A stretch of DNA of 64,000 nucleotides from Pseudoxanthomonas mexicana (GCF_001556105.1 NZ_LSIF01000051.1:30646-94645); one strand, 5' to 3'; positions 29,295 through 38,699 are shown, counted from the stretch's first letter. The notes: generated by a model from the letters alone, not told the origin. Numbers and translations: made by a program.

Positions 29295-31465
29295 CGCGCC
29301 GGCTCCTGCCGCAAGGCATCGAGATAACGACGACCCGCTGCGTCGGTCGCGGCGCGGCGTGGTACCTGGGCAGGCGGTTGCGCCGACGCCGACCACAGCA
29401 GCGAACGCAGCCGCTGGCGGCAAGGCGCACAGGCCGGATCGCCGCGCACCTCATCGATGGCGGCGAACAGGTCCAGTGCATCCGGCACGCGCGCTTCATT
29501 GCTGCGCAGCCAGGCCTGCAGTGCATCGAGATCGGCGCCGTCGGCCGGCACGCTGTCGTTCGCCAGCGCGGTCCAGGCGCGTGCCGGCGCCGGTGCATCG
29601 TCGTCCTGCGGGCGCGCGAGCGGGCCGAGTGCGCGCGGCACGATGCCCTTGCGGTCGCCGCCGAGCCGGCGCGTCTCGTCGATCGGCGGCAGCTCGGGGC
29701 CAACGCGTGCCAAGTAGATGCGCGTGGCCTGCTGCACCTGCTTGATGTACTCCAGCGCCTTGTACGCGAACGGCAGCGCCTGGTCCGGATGACCCTGGCG
29801 CAGGTGCAGTTCCGACTGCCACATCTGGTCCAGCGCCTTCTTCAACGTCGCGCGCGTCTCCGGGTCGAGCAGCGTCGCGGCCTCGGCGTGGTCGTGCGTG
29901 TGGCCGTAGGCTTCCAGCACGTCGGCCTCGCGACCGAAGCTGGCGCCGGTCGCGCCGGTGGCATCGTCGTGGCCATGGCCGTCGTCCGCCTTGGCGGCTT
30001 CGCCGGCATGGTCGTGGCCGTCATCGTCCGTGTGCTTGTCGTCCGCATCGTTGGTCGGCGGCGGTTGCGGCTCGCCTTCGGCTTCTTCGCCGAGGAACTG
30101 GCCGTAGCGCAGGCGCAGGATGCGCTGGTCCACGCCGATGGCGTCGGAGCGCGTGACGAAGGTATCCGGCGGCAGGCTGCGCTTCTGCTTCTGCAGCGCT
30201 TCGGCGTCGATGATGATCTGGCGCTGGCTGCGGAAGTAGGCCGGCATCACCTTCTTCACCAGGCCTTCCAGCCCGGAGCTCTCCTGGCCGAGGTCCGCCG
30301 GCCAGCGCAGGATCAGGCCCGGGCTCTGCGCGCGCTGCGGCGACGGCGAGCGCGTGTCCTGCACGGTCAGCTGCGCGATCAGGTCGTCGCCGACGGCCAT
30401 GCCGAGCGCCTTCATGTCGAGCGACGCGCTGAAGCGGCGCGCCGTCGCCGGGCCGCTGCTGCGCAACGTCATCACCTGCTCTTTGAACGCGATGTTCTCG
30501 CCGCTGCCCTGCGCGAGCGTCAGTTTCAGCGTCGCCGTCGGTGCGATGCCGTAGTCGTCGCGGGCTTCGAAGGCGAGCGGCCACTGCGTCTGTCCCACGG
30601 TGACCAGGCTGAGCCCGCGGTCCGGCGCCAGCACCTTCACTTCCGGCGCACGGTCGGGGATCGCATCGAGCCGGCGCAGCTTCGTCGGTGGCTGCCCTTC
30701 CGTGCCCGCGGCGACCACACGGTACAGCGTGGACTTCGCCAGTACGTGCGTCACGTTCCACGTGTCGCCGTCACGGGTTAGCGCGATGCGTTGGTTGTCG
30801 TGGAAGACCAGGGCGGCCGCGGTCGGTTGCGGCTCGAAACGCAACGTCCACGTCAGCCGCGAGCCGACCGGCGCCTTGGCATCCAGCGTGGGTTCCGCAT
30901 GTGCGGCGATTCCGGTGTAGCCCGGTGGCGCCACATGCAGGCGCTGCGCGACGAGGTGCGGGATGCCGGGTGCGGCGGGCGCCGGTTCGTCCGACGGTGC
31001 GAGCGTGCCGCTGTCGTTCGTCCGTGCAGGCCACAGCATCGTCGCCGCGATCACGACCGCGGCCGCGAGCCACAGCGCCGCGATGCGCGACCATGGCCAC
31101 GGCGTGCGCAGGTCCGGCGCGGGCTGCACGCGCAGCCGTTCGCGCACGCGCGCCTGCTGCAGCTGCTGCAACGGCGACAGCGACGCGGGCGGTGCGAGCA
31201 GCAGGTCGGCGCTGTCGTCGAGATCCGTGCGTCGTGCGTCCAGCTGCCGCACCAGCCATGGCGTATCGAGCGCGCGCGTCCGCCGCCACGCGAAGACGGC
31301 GAGCAGCGCGATGCCGACGAGTGCCACCGCGACTGCGGCGCCAGGCGACGTCGTTCGCCACAGGATGGCGCCGACGGCGACCGGAATCGCCGCGCCCAGC
31401 AGCATCTGGCCGAGCAACGCATGTCGGCGCACCTGCGCCAGGCGATCGGTCGCCGACAACGTCAT
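29291..31465 (-). CDS. DUF4175-like membrane protein with His-rich loop
   Basis: The 724-residue protein has two N-terminal membrane helices (LLGQMLLGAAIPVAVGAILW, VALVGIALLAVFAWR) and a third near residue 125. A long extracytoplasmic part with a DUF4175-type arrangement follows (HVAPPGYTGIAAHAEPTLD, AVGDDLIAQLTVQDTRSP). Near residues 475-520 is an Asp/His-rich stretch with HTDDDGHDHAGEAAKADDGH and GREADVLEAYGHTHDHAE, a likely metal-binding loop. The ATG at 31465 overlaps the BatA-like stop by 4 bp. The function is unknown; such proteins occur only in MoxR/DUF58 clusters. Confidence 0.72.
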   Translation of the reverse strand: MTLSATDRLAQVRRHALLGQMLLGAAIPVAVGAILWRTTSPGAAVAVALVGIALLAVFAWRRTRALDTPWLVRQLDARRTDLDDSADLLLAPPASLSPLQQLQQARVRERLRVQPAPDLRTPWPWSRIAALWLAAAVVIAATMLWPARTNDSGTLAPSDEPAPAAPGIPHLVAQRLHVAPPGYTGIAAHAEPTLDAKAPVGSRLTWTLRFEPQPTAAALVFHDNQRIALTRDGDTWNVTHVLAKSTLYRVVAAGTEGQPPTKLRRLDAIPDRAPEVKVLAPDRGLSLVTVGQTQWPLAFEARDDYGIAPTATLKLTLAQGSGENIAFKEQVMTLRSSGPATARRFSASLDMKALGMAVGDDLIAQLTVQDTRSPSPQRAQSPGLILRWPADLGQESSGLEGLVKKVMPAYFRSQRQIIIDAEALQKQKRSLPPDTFVTRSDAIGVDQRILRLRYGQFLGEEAEGEPQPPPTNDADDKHTDDDGHDHAGEAAKADDGHGHDDATGATGASFGREADVLEAYGHTHDHAEAATLLDPETRATLKKALDQMWQSELHLRQGHPDQALPFAYKALEYIKQVQQATRIYLARVGPELPPIDETRRLGGDRKGIVPRALGPLARPQDDDAPAPARAWTALANDSVPADGADLDALQAWLRSNEARVPDALDLFAAIDEVRGDPACAPCRQRLRSLLWSASAQPPAQVPRRAATDAAGRRYLDALRQEPAR

Positions 31466-32625
31466 GGCGCCATGCTCCGCGTGCGATGCGTCGCCATCCA
31501 GCGTTCGACCAGCACCAGCAGCGCGATCAGCAATGCCAGCCACGGTTGCAGCTCGCGTGGCGCGACGGGATAGGTCGCGGCACCGGTCAGCGGCGCGTAG
31601 TCGGTGGCGAGTACGCGCGCAGGGGCTGAGGCTGGCGCGTCGAACAGGGCGCACAGGTGCTGCGGGAAGTCGGCTTCGACCAGGGCCGGCATGACATCGG
31701 GTCGCAGCGGCCGGGTGAAGCGCAGCACACGGCCCTTGCCGCGCGCCGACGATTCCACCAGTGCGCGGCCATCGACGTCGCGCCACGGCGTGGCATCCGC
31801 AACGAAGGCATCCAGCGTGGCGTCTTCCGCCAGCAGTGCCGTGCCGCCGGATTCGATCCACTGCACGACCGGCGCGGGAACCGGGCCTGGCACCAGCCAG
31901 ACCAGCGGCCGGGTGATCGCAGGCAAGGCGTCGTCCCGCGTGCCGATCCGCAGAGCGGATGTCGCGTCCACATTCGGCGACCACGCGCGCGCCGCAGCAC
32001 GCAGGTAGCGCAATCCTGTTTCGTTGGCGGGCTCGTGGCGCACGTCCAGCGACAGCGCCGGCCGCGATGGCACGGATGGCGCTGGCATCGCGCCTTCGAC
32101 CACCGTCCACGTCACCGGTCGCGACAGCACCGGCCGCTCTGCATCCGCACCCTGCAGTGCTGCCGGCACGACCACGGTCAGCGGCGTGCCCGCCGGCAGT
32201 TCGGCATCCAGCTGGCGCAGCAGGCTGCCGATGGCGGGTGTTCCTGCGGGTGCCGCGTCGTCCAGCGAGGGGAATCCGTTCGCCAGCCAGTGCAGGCGCG
32301 TGGCGGTGTCCGTCGCCTGCGAGCGCACGGCGCTGGCATCCACGCCCGGCACGACGACGACCCACGGACGTGTGTCGTCCATGCCCGACAGCACCGGCTT
32401 CGCCAGCCACAAGGCCAGCAAGGCGAGCAGCAGCAGGCGCAGCAGCAGCAGCGGCCATTCGTCGAAGCGGATGCGGTGGCGTGGCTTCGGCTTCTGCCGC
32501 AGCCAGCGCAGCGCGGCGAAGTCGGTCGGCGTCTGTTCGTGGCGGCGAGCCAGGTGCAGCAGCAACGGCAGCAGCAGCGCCGCGAGCGCGGCGAGTCCCG
32601 CAGGCAGGAGCAGGGCGAGGCTCAT
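31462..32625 (-). CDS. BatA-like membrane protein of the MoxR cluster
   Basis: A 387-residue protein whose first 90 residues are the BatA N-terminal domain: a hydrophobic helix (LLLPAGLAALAALLLPLLLH), the ARRHEQTPTDFAALRWL segment, then RIRFDEWPLLLLRLLLLALL. A C-terminal helix (LQPWLALLIALLVLVERW) anchors the other end. The central part (about 90-350) resembles a degenerate vWA/glutamine-amidotransferase fold with no visible MIDAS motif. ATGA overlaps connect it to both neighbours. Confidence 0.8.
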   Translation of the reverse strand: MSLALLLPAGLAALAALLLPLLLHLARRHEQTPTDFAALRWLRQKPKPRHRIRFDEWPLLLLRLLLLALLALWLAKPVLSGMDDTRPWVVVVPGVDASAVRSQATDTATRLHWLANGFPSLDDAAPAGTPAIGSLLRQLDAELPAGTPLTVVVPAALQGADAERPVLSRPVTWTVVEGAMPAPSVPSRPALSLDVRHEPANETGLRYLRAAARAWSPNVDATSALRIGTRDDALPAITRPLVWLVPGPVPAPVVQWIESGGTALLAEDATLDAFVADATPWRDVDGRALVESSARGKGRVLRFTRPLRPDVMPALVEADFPQHLCALFDAPASAPARVLATDYAPLTGAATYPVAPRELQPWLALLIALLVLVERWMATHRTRSMAP

Positions 32626-33512
32626 GCGTACTCTGCCGCGTCGCGCGCGCCGAACAGCCGCCGCAGCGGCAGGTCCAGCGGCTGGTCGGTGTAGTAGCGG
32701 GCATGGCGGATGCCGCTGGCATCCAGTCGCGCATCCAGCAGGCGCTGCGCCTCGGCGAAGCGCTGCAGGTAGTCGGCGCGCAATGCGGTGGCATCGCCCA
32801 GCAGTTCCTCGCCGGTTTCCGGATCGCGGAAGCGGTGGCCGCCGGTGAACGGAAAGTCGCGCTCCTCCGCCGTCAGCAACTGGATCGCCAGCACCTCGCG
32901 GCGGGCCGCAGCGAGGCGTTCGATCAGCGCGACCATCGCCTCGTCGAAGCCGTCGCTCAGCGCCATCACCAGATCACCGGCACCGACGCGCTCCCACACC
33001 GGCGCCAGCTTGTCGGTCGCGGGAAACACGCCGCCAGCGCTCAGTCCATGCAGTGCCAGCAGCAACTGGTCGCGCTGGCGCGCGCCGTTGCCCGGCGACA
33101 CCAGGCGGACACCGTCGCCGTGCAGCACCAGCAGGCCGAAACGATCGCCCTGGCGCAGTGCCAACTCGGCGATGCAGGCGGTCAGGCGTCGTGCGGCATC
33201 GAAACGCGTGCCGCGTTCGCCATCGCGCTGGGTCATCGACGCGGTGGCATCGAGCACGATCCACACCGTCAGCGGACTCTCGCGTTCGGCTTCGCGCACG
33301 AAGAAACGGTCCGAGCGCGCGTACAGCTTCCAGTCGATCTGGCGCAGTTCGTCGCCCGGCTCGTAGGCGCGGTACTGCGCGAACTCCAGGCCGGCGCCGC
33401 GACTGCGGCTGTGGTGCACGCCGATCCCCTGCGCGCCGATGGCACGGCGCGCGGTCAGCCGCAGGTCCTTCAACCGGCTGCGGACGTCGGCGGGGATCAG
33501 GTCGTGCGCCAC
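32622..33512 (-). CDS. DUF58 protein (vWA-like) of the MoxR cluster
   Basis: The 296-residue protein carries the DUF58 core signature YEPGDELRQIDWKLYARSDR followed by FFVREAERE and the vWA-like strand VWIVLDATASM. DUF58 proteins are always paired with MoxR ATPases and are thought to be their adaptor or substrate in assembling envelope complexes. It starts 10 bp after the MoxR stop and overlaps the BatA-like gene by ATGA. No signal peptide is visible, so it should be cytosolic. Confidence 0.88.
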   Translation of the reverse strand: MAHDLIPADVRSRLKDLRLTARRAIGAQGIGVHHSRSRGAGLEFAQYRAYEPGDELRQIDWKLYARSDRFFVREAERESPLTVWIVLDATASMTQRDGERGTRFDAARRLTACIAELALRQGDRFGLLVLHGDGVRLVSPGNGARQRDQLLLALHGLSAGGVFPATDKLAPVWERVGAGDLVMALSDGFDEAMVALIERLAAARREVLAIQLLTAEERDFPFTGGHRFRDPETGEELLGDATALRADYLQRFAEAQRLLDARLDASGIRHARYYTDQPLDLPLRRLFGARDAAEYA

Positions 33513-33522
33513 GGGCGGTAGA

Positions 33523-34515
33523 TCAGGCGGCGAGCGGCACGCCGCGCAGCAGCGCGGCGATCACGTCGTCGGCGCTGACCTGCTCGGCCTCCGCCGCGAA
33601 CGACAGCAGCAGGCGGTGGCGCATGACCGGCTTCGCCAGCGCGACGATGTCCTCGCGCGTGGCGGCTAGGCGACCGTGCAGCAGCGCACGCGCCTTCGCC
33701 GCCAGCACCAGCGACTGGCCGGCGCGCGGACCCGCGCCCCAGCGCACGTACTTGCGGATCTCCTCGGGCACGCCGTCGCCGGGACGGCTGGCGCGGACCA
33801 GTTTCGTGATCCAGCGCAGCAGGTCGTCGCTGACGTGCACGTCGCGCACATGCTGCTGCAGCGCCAGCACCGCCTCGCCTTCCATCACCCGCGGCACCGC
33901 GCCGCCGGCGCGGCCGGTGGTCTGCGCCAGGATGTCGTGCTCTTCCTGTTCGGTGGGGTAGTCCACGCGGATGTGCAGCAGGAAGCGGTCCAGCTGCGCT
34001 TCCGGCAACGGGTACGTGCCGGCCTGTTCCAGCGGATTCTGCGTGGCCAGCACGAAGAACGGCGAGGGCAGGGCATGCGTGGTGCCCGCATAGCTGACGG
34101 TGCGTTCCTGCATCGCTTCGAGCAGCGCGGCCTGGGTCTTCGGCGGCGTGCGGTTCAGTTCGTCGGCGAGCAGCAGGTTGGTGAAGATGGGGCCAGGCTG
34201 GAAGCGGAAGTGGCGATGGCCGGTGCCATGGTCTTCTTCCAGCAGCTCGGTGCCGAGGATGTCGCTGGGCATCAGGTCGGGCGTGAACTGCACGCGGCGG
34301 AACTGCAGGTGCAGCGCCTCGCCCAGCGAGCGCACCAGCAGCGTCTTGCCCAGGCCGGGCACGCCTTCGAGCAGGCAGTGGCCACCGGCGAGCAGGCCGA
34401 TCAGCAACTGCTCCACCACATCCTGCTGGCCGACGATGGCCTGGCCGATGGCGGCGCGGAGTTCGCCCAGTCTGGCGAGCTGCTGCTGGAGGTCGGATTC
34501 GGTGATCGATGCCAT
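33523..34515 (-). CDS. MoxR-family AAA+ ATPase
   Basis: The 330-residue protein has Walker A GVPGLGKT (about residues 55-62), Walker B LLLADELNR, the sensor-1 segment FVLATQNPLEQAGTYPLPEA and the C-terminal lid domain, all typical of MoxR. Characterised members act as chaperones that mature metal- or cofactor-dependent protein complexes together with vWA proteins. Here it precedes DUF58 and BatA-like genes and follows exported TldD/PmbA genes. Confidence 0.93.
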   Translation of the reverse strand: MASITESDLQQQLARLGELRAAIGQAIVGQQDVVEQLLIGLLAGGHCLLEGVPGLGKTLLVRSLGEALHLQFRRVQFTPDLMPSDILGTELLEEDHGTGHRHFRFQPGPIFTNLLLADELNRTPPKTQAALLEAMQERTVSYAGTTHALPSPFFVLATQNPLEQAGTYPLPEAQLDRFLLHIRVDYPTEQEEHDILAQTTGRAGGAVPRVMEGEAVLALQQHVRDVHVSDDLLRWITKLVRASRPGDGVPEEIRKYVRWGAGPRAGQSLVLAAKARALLHGRLAATREDIVALAKPVMRHRLLLSFAAEAEQVSADDVIAALLRGVPLAA

Positions 34516-34551
34516 GGTGGATTCCGTTGTTTCAGAGGGGGCGCGGCGTGC

Positions 34552-34851
34552 TCAGTGCACGTTGTTGCGGTTGACCAACAGGGTGTAGACGTAGGACAGC
34601 GGCCAGAGGAAGAGGCAGGCGAGCAACCAGAACCAGCTTCCGTTCCAGTACGCGCGGCGCGCGGCGATGAACATCGTGGCGAAGGTCGACAGCGGGACGA
34701 TCAGGGCGAATACCTTCTCGGCCCACGACATCTCGTCGTCCGACAAGCCGCCGTCGGCCATCCGCGGTTGTCCCGATATCGCCCACAGGTAGGCGATGGC
34801 GCAGGCGAGCAACGCCAGGGAGACGAGGGGAATGACATTGTCCTTCCTCAT
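34552..34851 (-). CDS. Small membrane protein in the MoxR cluster
   Basis: A 99-residue protein with three hydrophobic segments (VIPLVSLALLACAIAYLW, VFALIVPLSTFATMFIAA, FWLLACLFLWPLSYVYTLLV). The ATG at 34851 overlaps the DUF4159 stop (ATGA), so the gene is translationally coupled; the longer in-frame start lies inside the upstream gene. I do not recognise the family. It probably is an inner-membrane accessory of the cluster. Confidence 0.7.
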   Translation of the reverse strand: MRKDNVIPLVSLALLACAIAYLWAISGQPRMADGGLSDDEMSWAEKVFALIVPLSTFATMFIAARRAYWNGSWFWLLACLFLWPLSYVYTLLVNRNNVH

Positions 34852-35561
34852 GTCGTCAGCGCGTAGATCACGAGGTTGACGCCGAACCTGGTGTTGTCTT
34901 CGGCGAGGAAGCGCTTGTTGCGCCAGTCGTAGTCCCACTCGCAGCCGTAGTCCTTGTTGCTGTAGAGCACGCCGAGGCGGTTGTTGATCTCGATGCCCTG
35001 CAGGTACTCGTGCACCAGGTCGTCGCCCCAGCCGTTGAGCTCGAAGCTGGTGGCGGGCGGGCCGTCGAACTTGAAAAAAGAGGAATAGATGGCGTGGGTA
35101 TTCGGCAGCTGCTTCATCGCCTTGGCACCGAAGATCGCCGCCATCTGCGCCTCGAACGATTTGGCGAACAAGCCGTCGATGTCGTGGTTGCAGTCGTCGA
35201 CGAAGACGAAGCCGCCGTTGCGGACGTAGCGCTCGAAGTTGCGCTTCTCCGCCGGATTGAAGTCGACCAGCTTGTGCCCGGCCAGGTAGCAGAACGGCGC
35301 GGCCAGCATGCGCGGGTCGGACAGCGCCAGCACATGCTCCTTCGGATCCACGCGCAGGCTGGTGTAGTCGATCAGCGAGGTGATGAGGTTGGACGGCATG
35401 CGCGCGTCCACGTCCCAGTCGCCGGAGTCGTACTTCAGGCGGGTGAACCGGAAGTCGTAGTGGCCGGATTGGGCGCGCGCCTGCCTGGGCAATGCAGCCG
35501 CCACCGCGCCGCCGAGCATCAGGTGGAGGAATTGCGCACGCGTTAGCCGGGAGTGGAGCAA
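34848..35561 (-). CDS. DUF4159 exported protein
   Basis: The 237-residue protein has an N-terminal signal (TRAQFLHLMLGGAVAAALPRQ, cut near ARA) and a DUF4159 domain: FTRLKYDSGDWDVD, RNGGFVFVDDCNHDID and a C-terminal GVLYSNKDYGCEWDY. The domain looks like a class I glutamine-amidotransferase fold without catalytic Cys. DUF4159 proteins recur beside MoxR/DUF58/BatA genes in several phyla. The signal has one Arg-Ala rather than a twin Arg, so Sec export is more likely than Tat. Confidence 0.83.
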   Translation of the reverse strand: MLHSRLTRAQFLHLMLGGAVAAALPRQARAQSGHYDFRFTRLKYDSGDWDVDARMPSNLITSLIDYTSLRVDPKEHVLALSDPRMLAAPFCYLAGHKLVDFNPAEKRNFERYVRNGGFVFVDDCNHDIDGLFAKSFEAQMAAIFGAKAMKQLPNTHAIYSSFFKFDGPPATSFELNGWGDDLVHEYLQGIEINNRLGVLYSNKDYGCEWDYDWRNKRFLAEDNTRFGVNLVIYALTT

Positions 35562-35578
35562 AGCCGGGGTCTCTGAAA

Positions 35579-35700
35579 GCCCCTCTCCCGACGGGAGAGG
35601 GGTTGGGGAGAGGGGCGATGGTGTCCTGATGGTTCAGGCATCATGGACTGCGCTCGCCCCTCATCCGCCCTTCGGGCACCTTCTCCCGGGGGGAGAAGGA
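35579..35700. repeat. Inverted CTCTCCC/GGGAGAG palindromic repeat
   Basis: Two arms, 35579-35616 and 35654-35700, are each palindromic and roughly inverted copies of one another (CCCTCTCCCGACGGGAGAGG and CTTCTCCCGGGGGGAGAAGG). They fill the 145 bp between the PmbA-like stop and the DUF4159 start. It may act as a processing signal inside the operon. Confidence 0.7.
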
Positions 35701-35706
35701 GAAGCG

Positions 35707-37041
35707 TTACACCGCATCCGACAACGAGGTGAAGGTGAAGTCGCGCAGCTTCATCGGCGGGATCATCATCACGAAGCTGGACTCATCACCGGCCACGCGC
35801 ACCGGCTTGCCCAGCTCCTCGATGTTGTTGAGCATGATCACCGGCGACTCGTTGAAGCGGAAGTTCTTCACCGGGTACTTGATCTGGCCGTTCTCGATGT
35901 AGAACGTGCCGTCGCGGGTCAGGCCGGTCAGCAGCACGGTCTGCGGATCGACCATGCGGATGTACCAGGTGCGCGTGACCAGGATGCCCTTCTGCGTACC
36001 CGCCACCAGTTCGGCGGTGGACTTGGTACCGCCGGCGAACAGCAGGTTGCCCGGCGAACCGACCGCGCGCTTGCCCTGCTTCTGCGCCCAGAAGCGCGAG
36101 TACTCCAGGTTGGCCACCTTGCCGTTCTCGACGATGGCCATCTTCTCGCGCGGCAGGCCTTCGTTGTCCCACGGCATCACTTCGGCACCCGGGTGCCACG
36201 GATCGGCGCTGATGTTCACGCGCGGGTCGTAGACCTGTTCGCCCAGCTTGTTGCCGCCGCCCTTCTTGGACAGGAAGCTGCGGCCCTCGTCGGCCTGGCG
36301 CGCGTCGAAGAAATTCATCATGAAGGAGATCAGCCCCGCGGCCGCAGCCGGTTCCAGGATGACCGTGTACTTGCCCGGTTCCAGCGCCTTGGCCTCGGCC
36401 GATTCGCTGGCCTTGCGCATGGCGGTGCGGATGTCGCTGTCGGCCTTGAACGCATTCGCGTCCTTCAGGTTGCGGCCGACCCAGCCGGAACCGCGGCCGT
36501 CCTCGGTGCGCACCGTGCAGGTGTAATTGAACGCGGTCGCCTTCTGGTAGCCGAAGTTGCCCTTGCTGTTGGCGAAGGCGACGAAGCTCTGCCCGTCTTC
36601 CAGGAAGCCGGCGGCGATCAGCTTCTCGGCCTTGCACGGCCCGATCGAATCGGCGGCGACCTGCGCGCGGAACTCCGGCGTGATGGCGGCGGTGGAGTCG
36701 CTGAAGGTCGGCGACGGCTTGTACGTCTGCTTGTCGACGGCCGGCATGAATTCCGGGTTCTCCGGTGCCAGGCGGGCGAGGTCCTCGGCGCGGCGGACCA
36801 CGCGTTCCAGCGAGGCGTCGTCGAACTCGTTGATCGTCGCCACGCCGGTGCGCTTGCCGAACGCCACCTGCACGGCGAGGTCGGTGTTGCTGACGATGCC
36901 GCTGGTGGACACGTTGTTCAGCGCGAACCGGATGTTGCCGTCGATCGAGCCGCTGAGGGAGGCGGTGCACTCGTCGGCGGTGGACAGCGCGAGGACCTTG
37001 TCCAGGATGGCTTTCGCCTGCGCTTCGGTGAGGATGCTCAT
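35707..37041 (-). CDS. PmbA/TldE-like partner protein
   Basis: The 444-residue protein belongs to the TldD/PmbA family and resembles the non-catalytic PmbA/TldE side: SILTEAQAKAILDKVLALST at the N-terminus, FALNNVSTSGIVSNTDLAVQ, and no HExxxH motif. In E. coli TldD and TldE form a metalloprotease heterodimer in which only TldD binds zinc. This gene starts 24 bp after the upstream TldD-like stop, so a heterodimer of the two products is likely. Unlike the TldD paralogues it has no signal peptide. Confidence 0.88.
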   Translation of the reverse strand: MSILTEAQAKAILDKVLALSTADECTASLSGSIDGNIRFALNNVSTSGIVSNTDLAVQVAFGKRTGVATINEFDDASLERVVRRAEDLARLAPENPEFMPAVDKQTYKPSPTFSDSTAAITPEFRAQVAADSIGPCKAEKLIAAGFLEDGQSFVAFANSKGNFGYQKATAFNYTCTVRTEDGRGSGWVGRNLKDANAFKADSDIRTAMRKASESAEAKALEPGKYTVILEPAAAAGLISFMMNFFDARQADEGRSFLSKKGGGNKLGEQVYDPRVNISADPWHPGAEVMPWDNEGLPREKMAIVENGKVANLEYSRFWAQKQGKRAVGSPGNLLFAGGTKSTAELVAGTQKGILVTRTWYIRMVDPQTVLLTGLTRDGTFYIENGQIKYPVKNFRFNESPVIMLNNIEELGKPVRVAGDESSFVMMIPPMKLRDFTFTSLSDAV

Positions 37042-37064
37042 GTTCTAGGGTCTCCTTGCGCCGG

Positions 37065-38699
37065 TCAGCCGAGCGAGCGGGCGGTGTTGATGACGTTGAT
37101 GCCGTTGAAGCGCGCGGTCGAAGAACCGTGCGAGACCGCGGACACCTGGCCGGGCTGGCCCTTGCCGTCGAAGAACGAACCGCCCAGGCGGTAGTCGCTT
37201 TCGTCGCAGATCGCGGTGCAGGCGTTCCAGAATTCCGGCGTGCGGATCTGGTAGGCCACGTCCTCGAGCTGCTGGGTGATCTTGCCGTTCTTGATCTCGT
37301 AGAACAGCTGGCCACCGAACTGCGCGTTGTAGCGCTGCTGGTCGATCGAGAACGAACCGTCGCCGATGATGTAGATGCCGTTCTCGACGTCCTTGACCAT
37401 GTCGGCGACCGACAGCCTGGTCTTGCCCGCCGCCATCGACACGTTGGCCATGCGCTGGAACTGCACGCTGCTCCACGAATCGGCATAGCAGCAGCCGTCG
37501 GATTCGGTCTTGCCCAGGATATGGGCCTGGTCGCGGATGGTCTGGTAGTCGACCAGCTTGCCGGCGCTCACCAGGTCCCAGCGCTTGGTCTTCACGCCTT
37601 CGTCGTCGTAGCCGACGGCGCCCAGGCTGCCCGGCTGCGTCTTGTCGGCGAACAGGTTGACCAGTTCGCTGCCGTACTGGAAGCGCGCCTCGCGCTTGTC
37701 CAGCGTGGCGAAGCTGGTGCCGGCGTAGTTGGCTTCGTAGCCGAGCACGCGGTCCAGTTCCAGCGGGTGGCCGACCGATTCGTGGATCGTCAGCCAGGTG
37801 TGCGACGGGTCGAGCACCAGGTCGTACTTGCCCGGCTTCACCGACGGGGCGGTCAGCTTGGCGCGCGCCTGCTTGGCGGACGCGATGGCGTCCTCCTTCA
37901 TGTCGTACGACAGGCCGTAGTTGATGACGCCGTTCGGCGTGGCGTACTTCTGCGACGCGTCGCCGTCGAGGTATTCGTAGCCCATGCCGACCGGCGAGGA
38001 CAGGCCGTCGCGGGTGCGGAACTTGCCGCTGGCCTTGTCGATGGCGGTGACCGTCATCGGCACCCAGATGCGGTGCACGTCCTGGTCGATGAAGGAACCA
38101 TCGGTGCTGGCGAAGTACTTCTGCTCGTTGACCACGAACATCATCGAGTTGACGAAATCGGCGCCAGCGTTGATCGCGGCGGCGTTGACGCCCAGCAGCA
38201 GGTCGACCTTGTCCTTGATCGGCACGTCCATCGCGTTCTTCTTGATCGGTGTCTTCCACGACACCTCGCCGAAGCCCGGCGCCTTGGCCAGCTGCACCGG
38301 CGCGGTCTGCGTCTTGCTGTTGGCCTGGGCGATCGCGGCGGCCTGGCGCGCGGCGGCGGCCACGCCCTCGGCGGTCAGCGTGTTGGTGGCGGCGAAGCCC
38401 CAGGCGCCGTTGGCGATCACGCGGATGCCGGCGCCGGTGGACTCGGTGTTCACCACGTTCTGCACCTTGTCCTCGCGGGTGATCACGAACTGGCGCAGGT
38501 AGCGGCCGATGCGCACGTCGCAATAGGTCGCGCCGGCCTGCTTGGCCGCGGCCAGCGCGGCGTCGGCGAGGCGCTTCTTGAACGCGATATCGAGGGTGGA
38601 CTGGAGTTGCTCGGCGGCGATCGCCTTGCCGAAGTAGGACGGCACCATCAGGCCGCCCACGGTCAGGCCGGTCAGGGCCAGGAAGTCACGACGTTGCAA
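37065..38699 (-). CDS. Tat-exported TldD-like metalloprotease, copy A
   Basis: The 544-residue protein starts with a twin-arginine signal (MQRRDFLALTGLTVGGLM, then AIAAE). Its catalytic motif HESVGH is at residues 306-311. The C-terminal segment SFFDGKGQPGQVSAVSH has Asp where cytosolic TldD proteins have the Cys of CGKxGQ, the third metal ligand. The start has GGAG ten bases upstream. It is about as similar to copy B as recent paralogues are, with whole blocks identical (YAGTSFATLDKRE, PEFWNACTAICD). TldD proteins degrade unfolded or modified peptides; export to the periplasm is inferred from the signal. Confidence 0.88.
   Translation of the reverse strand: MQRRDFLALTGLTVGGLMVPSYFGKAIAAEQLQSTLDIAFKKRLADAALAAAKQAGATYCDVRIGRYLRQFVITREDKVQNVVNTESTGAGIRVIANGAWGFAATNTLTAEGVAAAARQAAAIAQANSKTQTAPVQLAKAPGFGEVSWKTPIKKNAMDVPIKDKVDLLLGVNAAAINAGADFVNSMMFVVNEQKYFASTDGSFIDQDVHRIWVPMTVTAIDKASGKFRTRDGLSSPVGMGYEYLDGDASQKYATPNGVINYGLSYDMKEDAIASAKQARAKLTAPSVKPGKYDLVLDPSHTWLTIHESVGHPLELDRVLGYEANYAGTSFATLDKREARFQYGSELVNLFADKTQPGSLGAVGYDDEGVKTKRWDLVSAGKLVDYQTIRDQAHILGKTESDGCCYADSWSSVQFQRMANVSMAAGKTRLSVADMVKDVENGIYIIGDGSFSIDQQRYNAQFGGQLFYEIKNGKITQQLEDVAYQIRTPEFWNACTAICDESDYRLGGSFFDGKGQPGQVSAVSHGSSTARFNGINVINTARSLG

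Noticed and set aside
29291..32794. A single 1167-residue minus-strand protein spanning two cluster genes
   Set aside because: The upstream part is a shadow frame of the BatA-like gene. The real start is the ATG at 31465, which overlaps the upstream stop.
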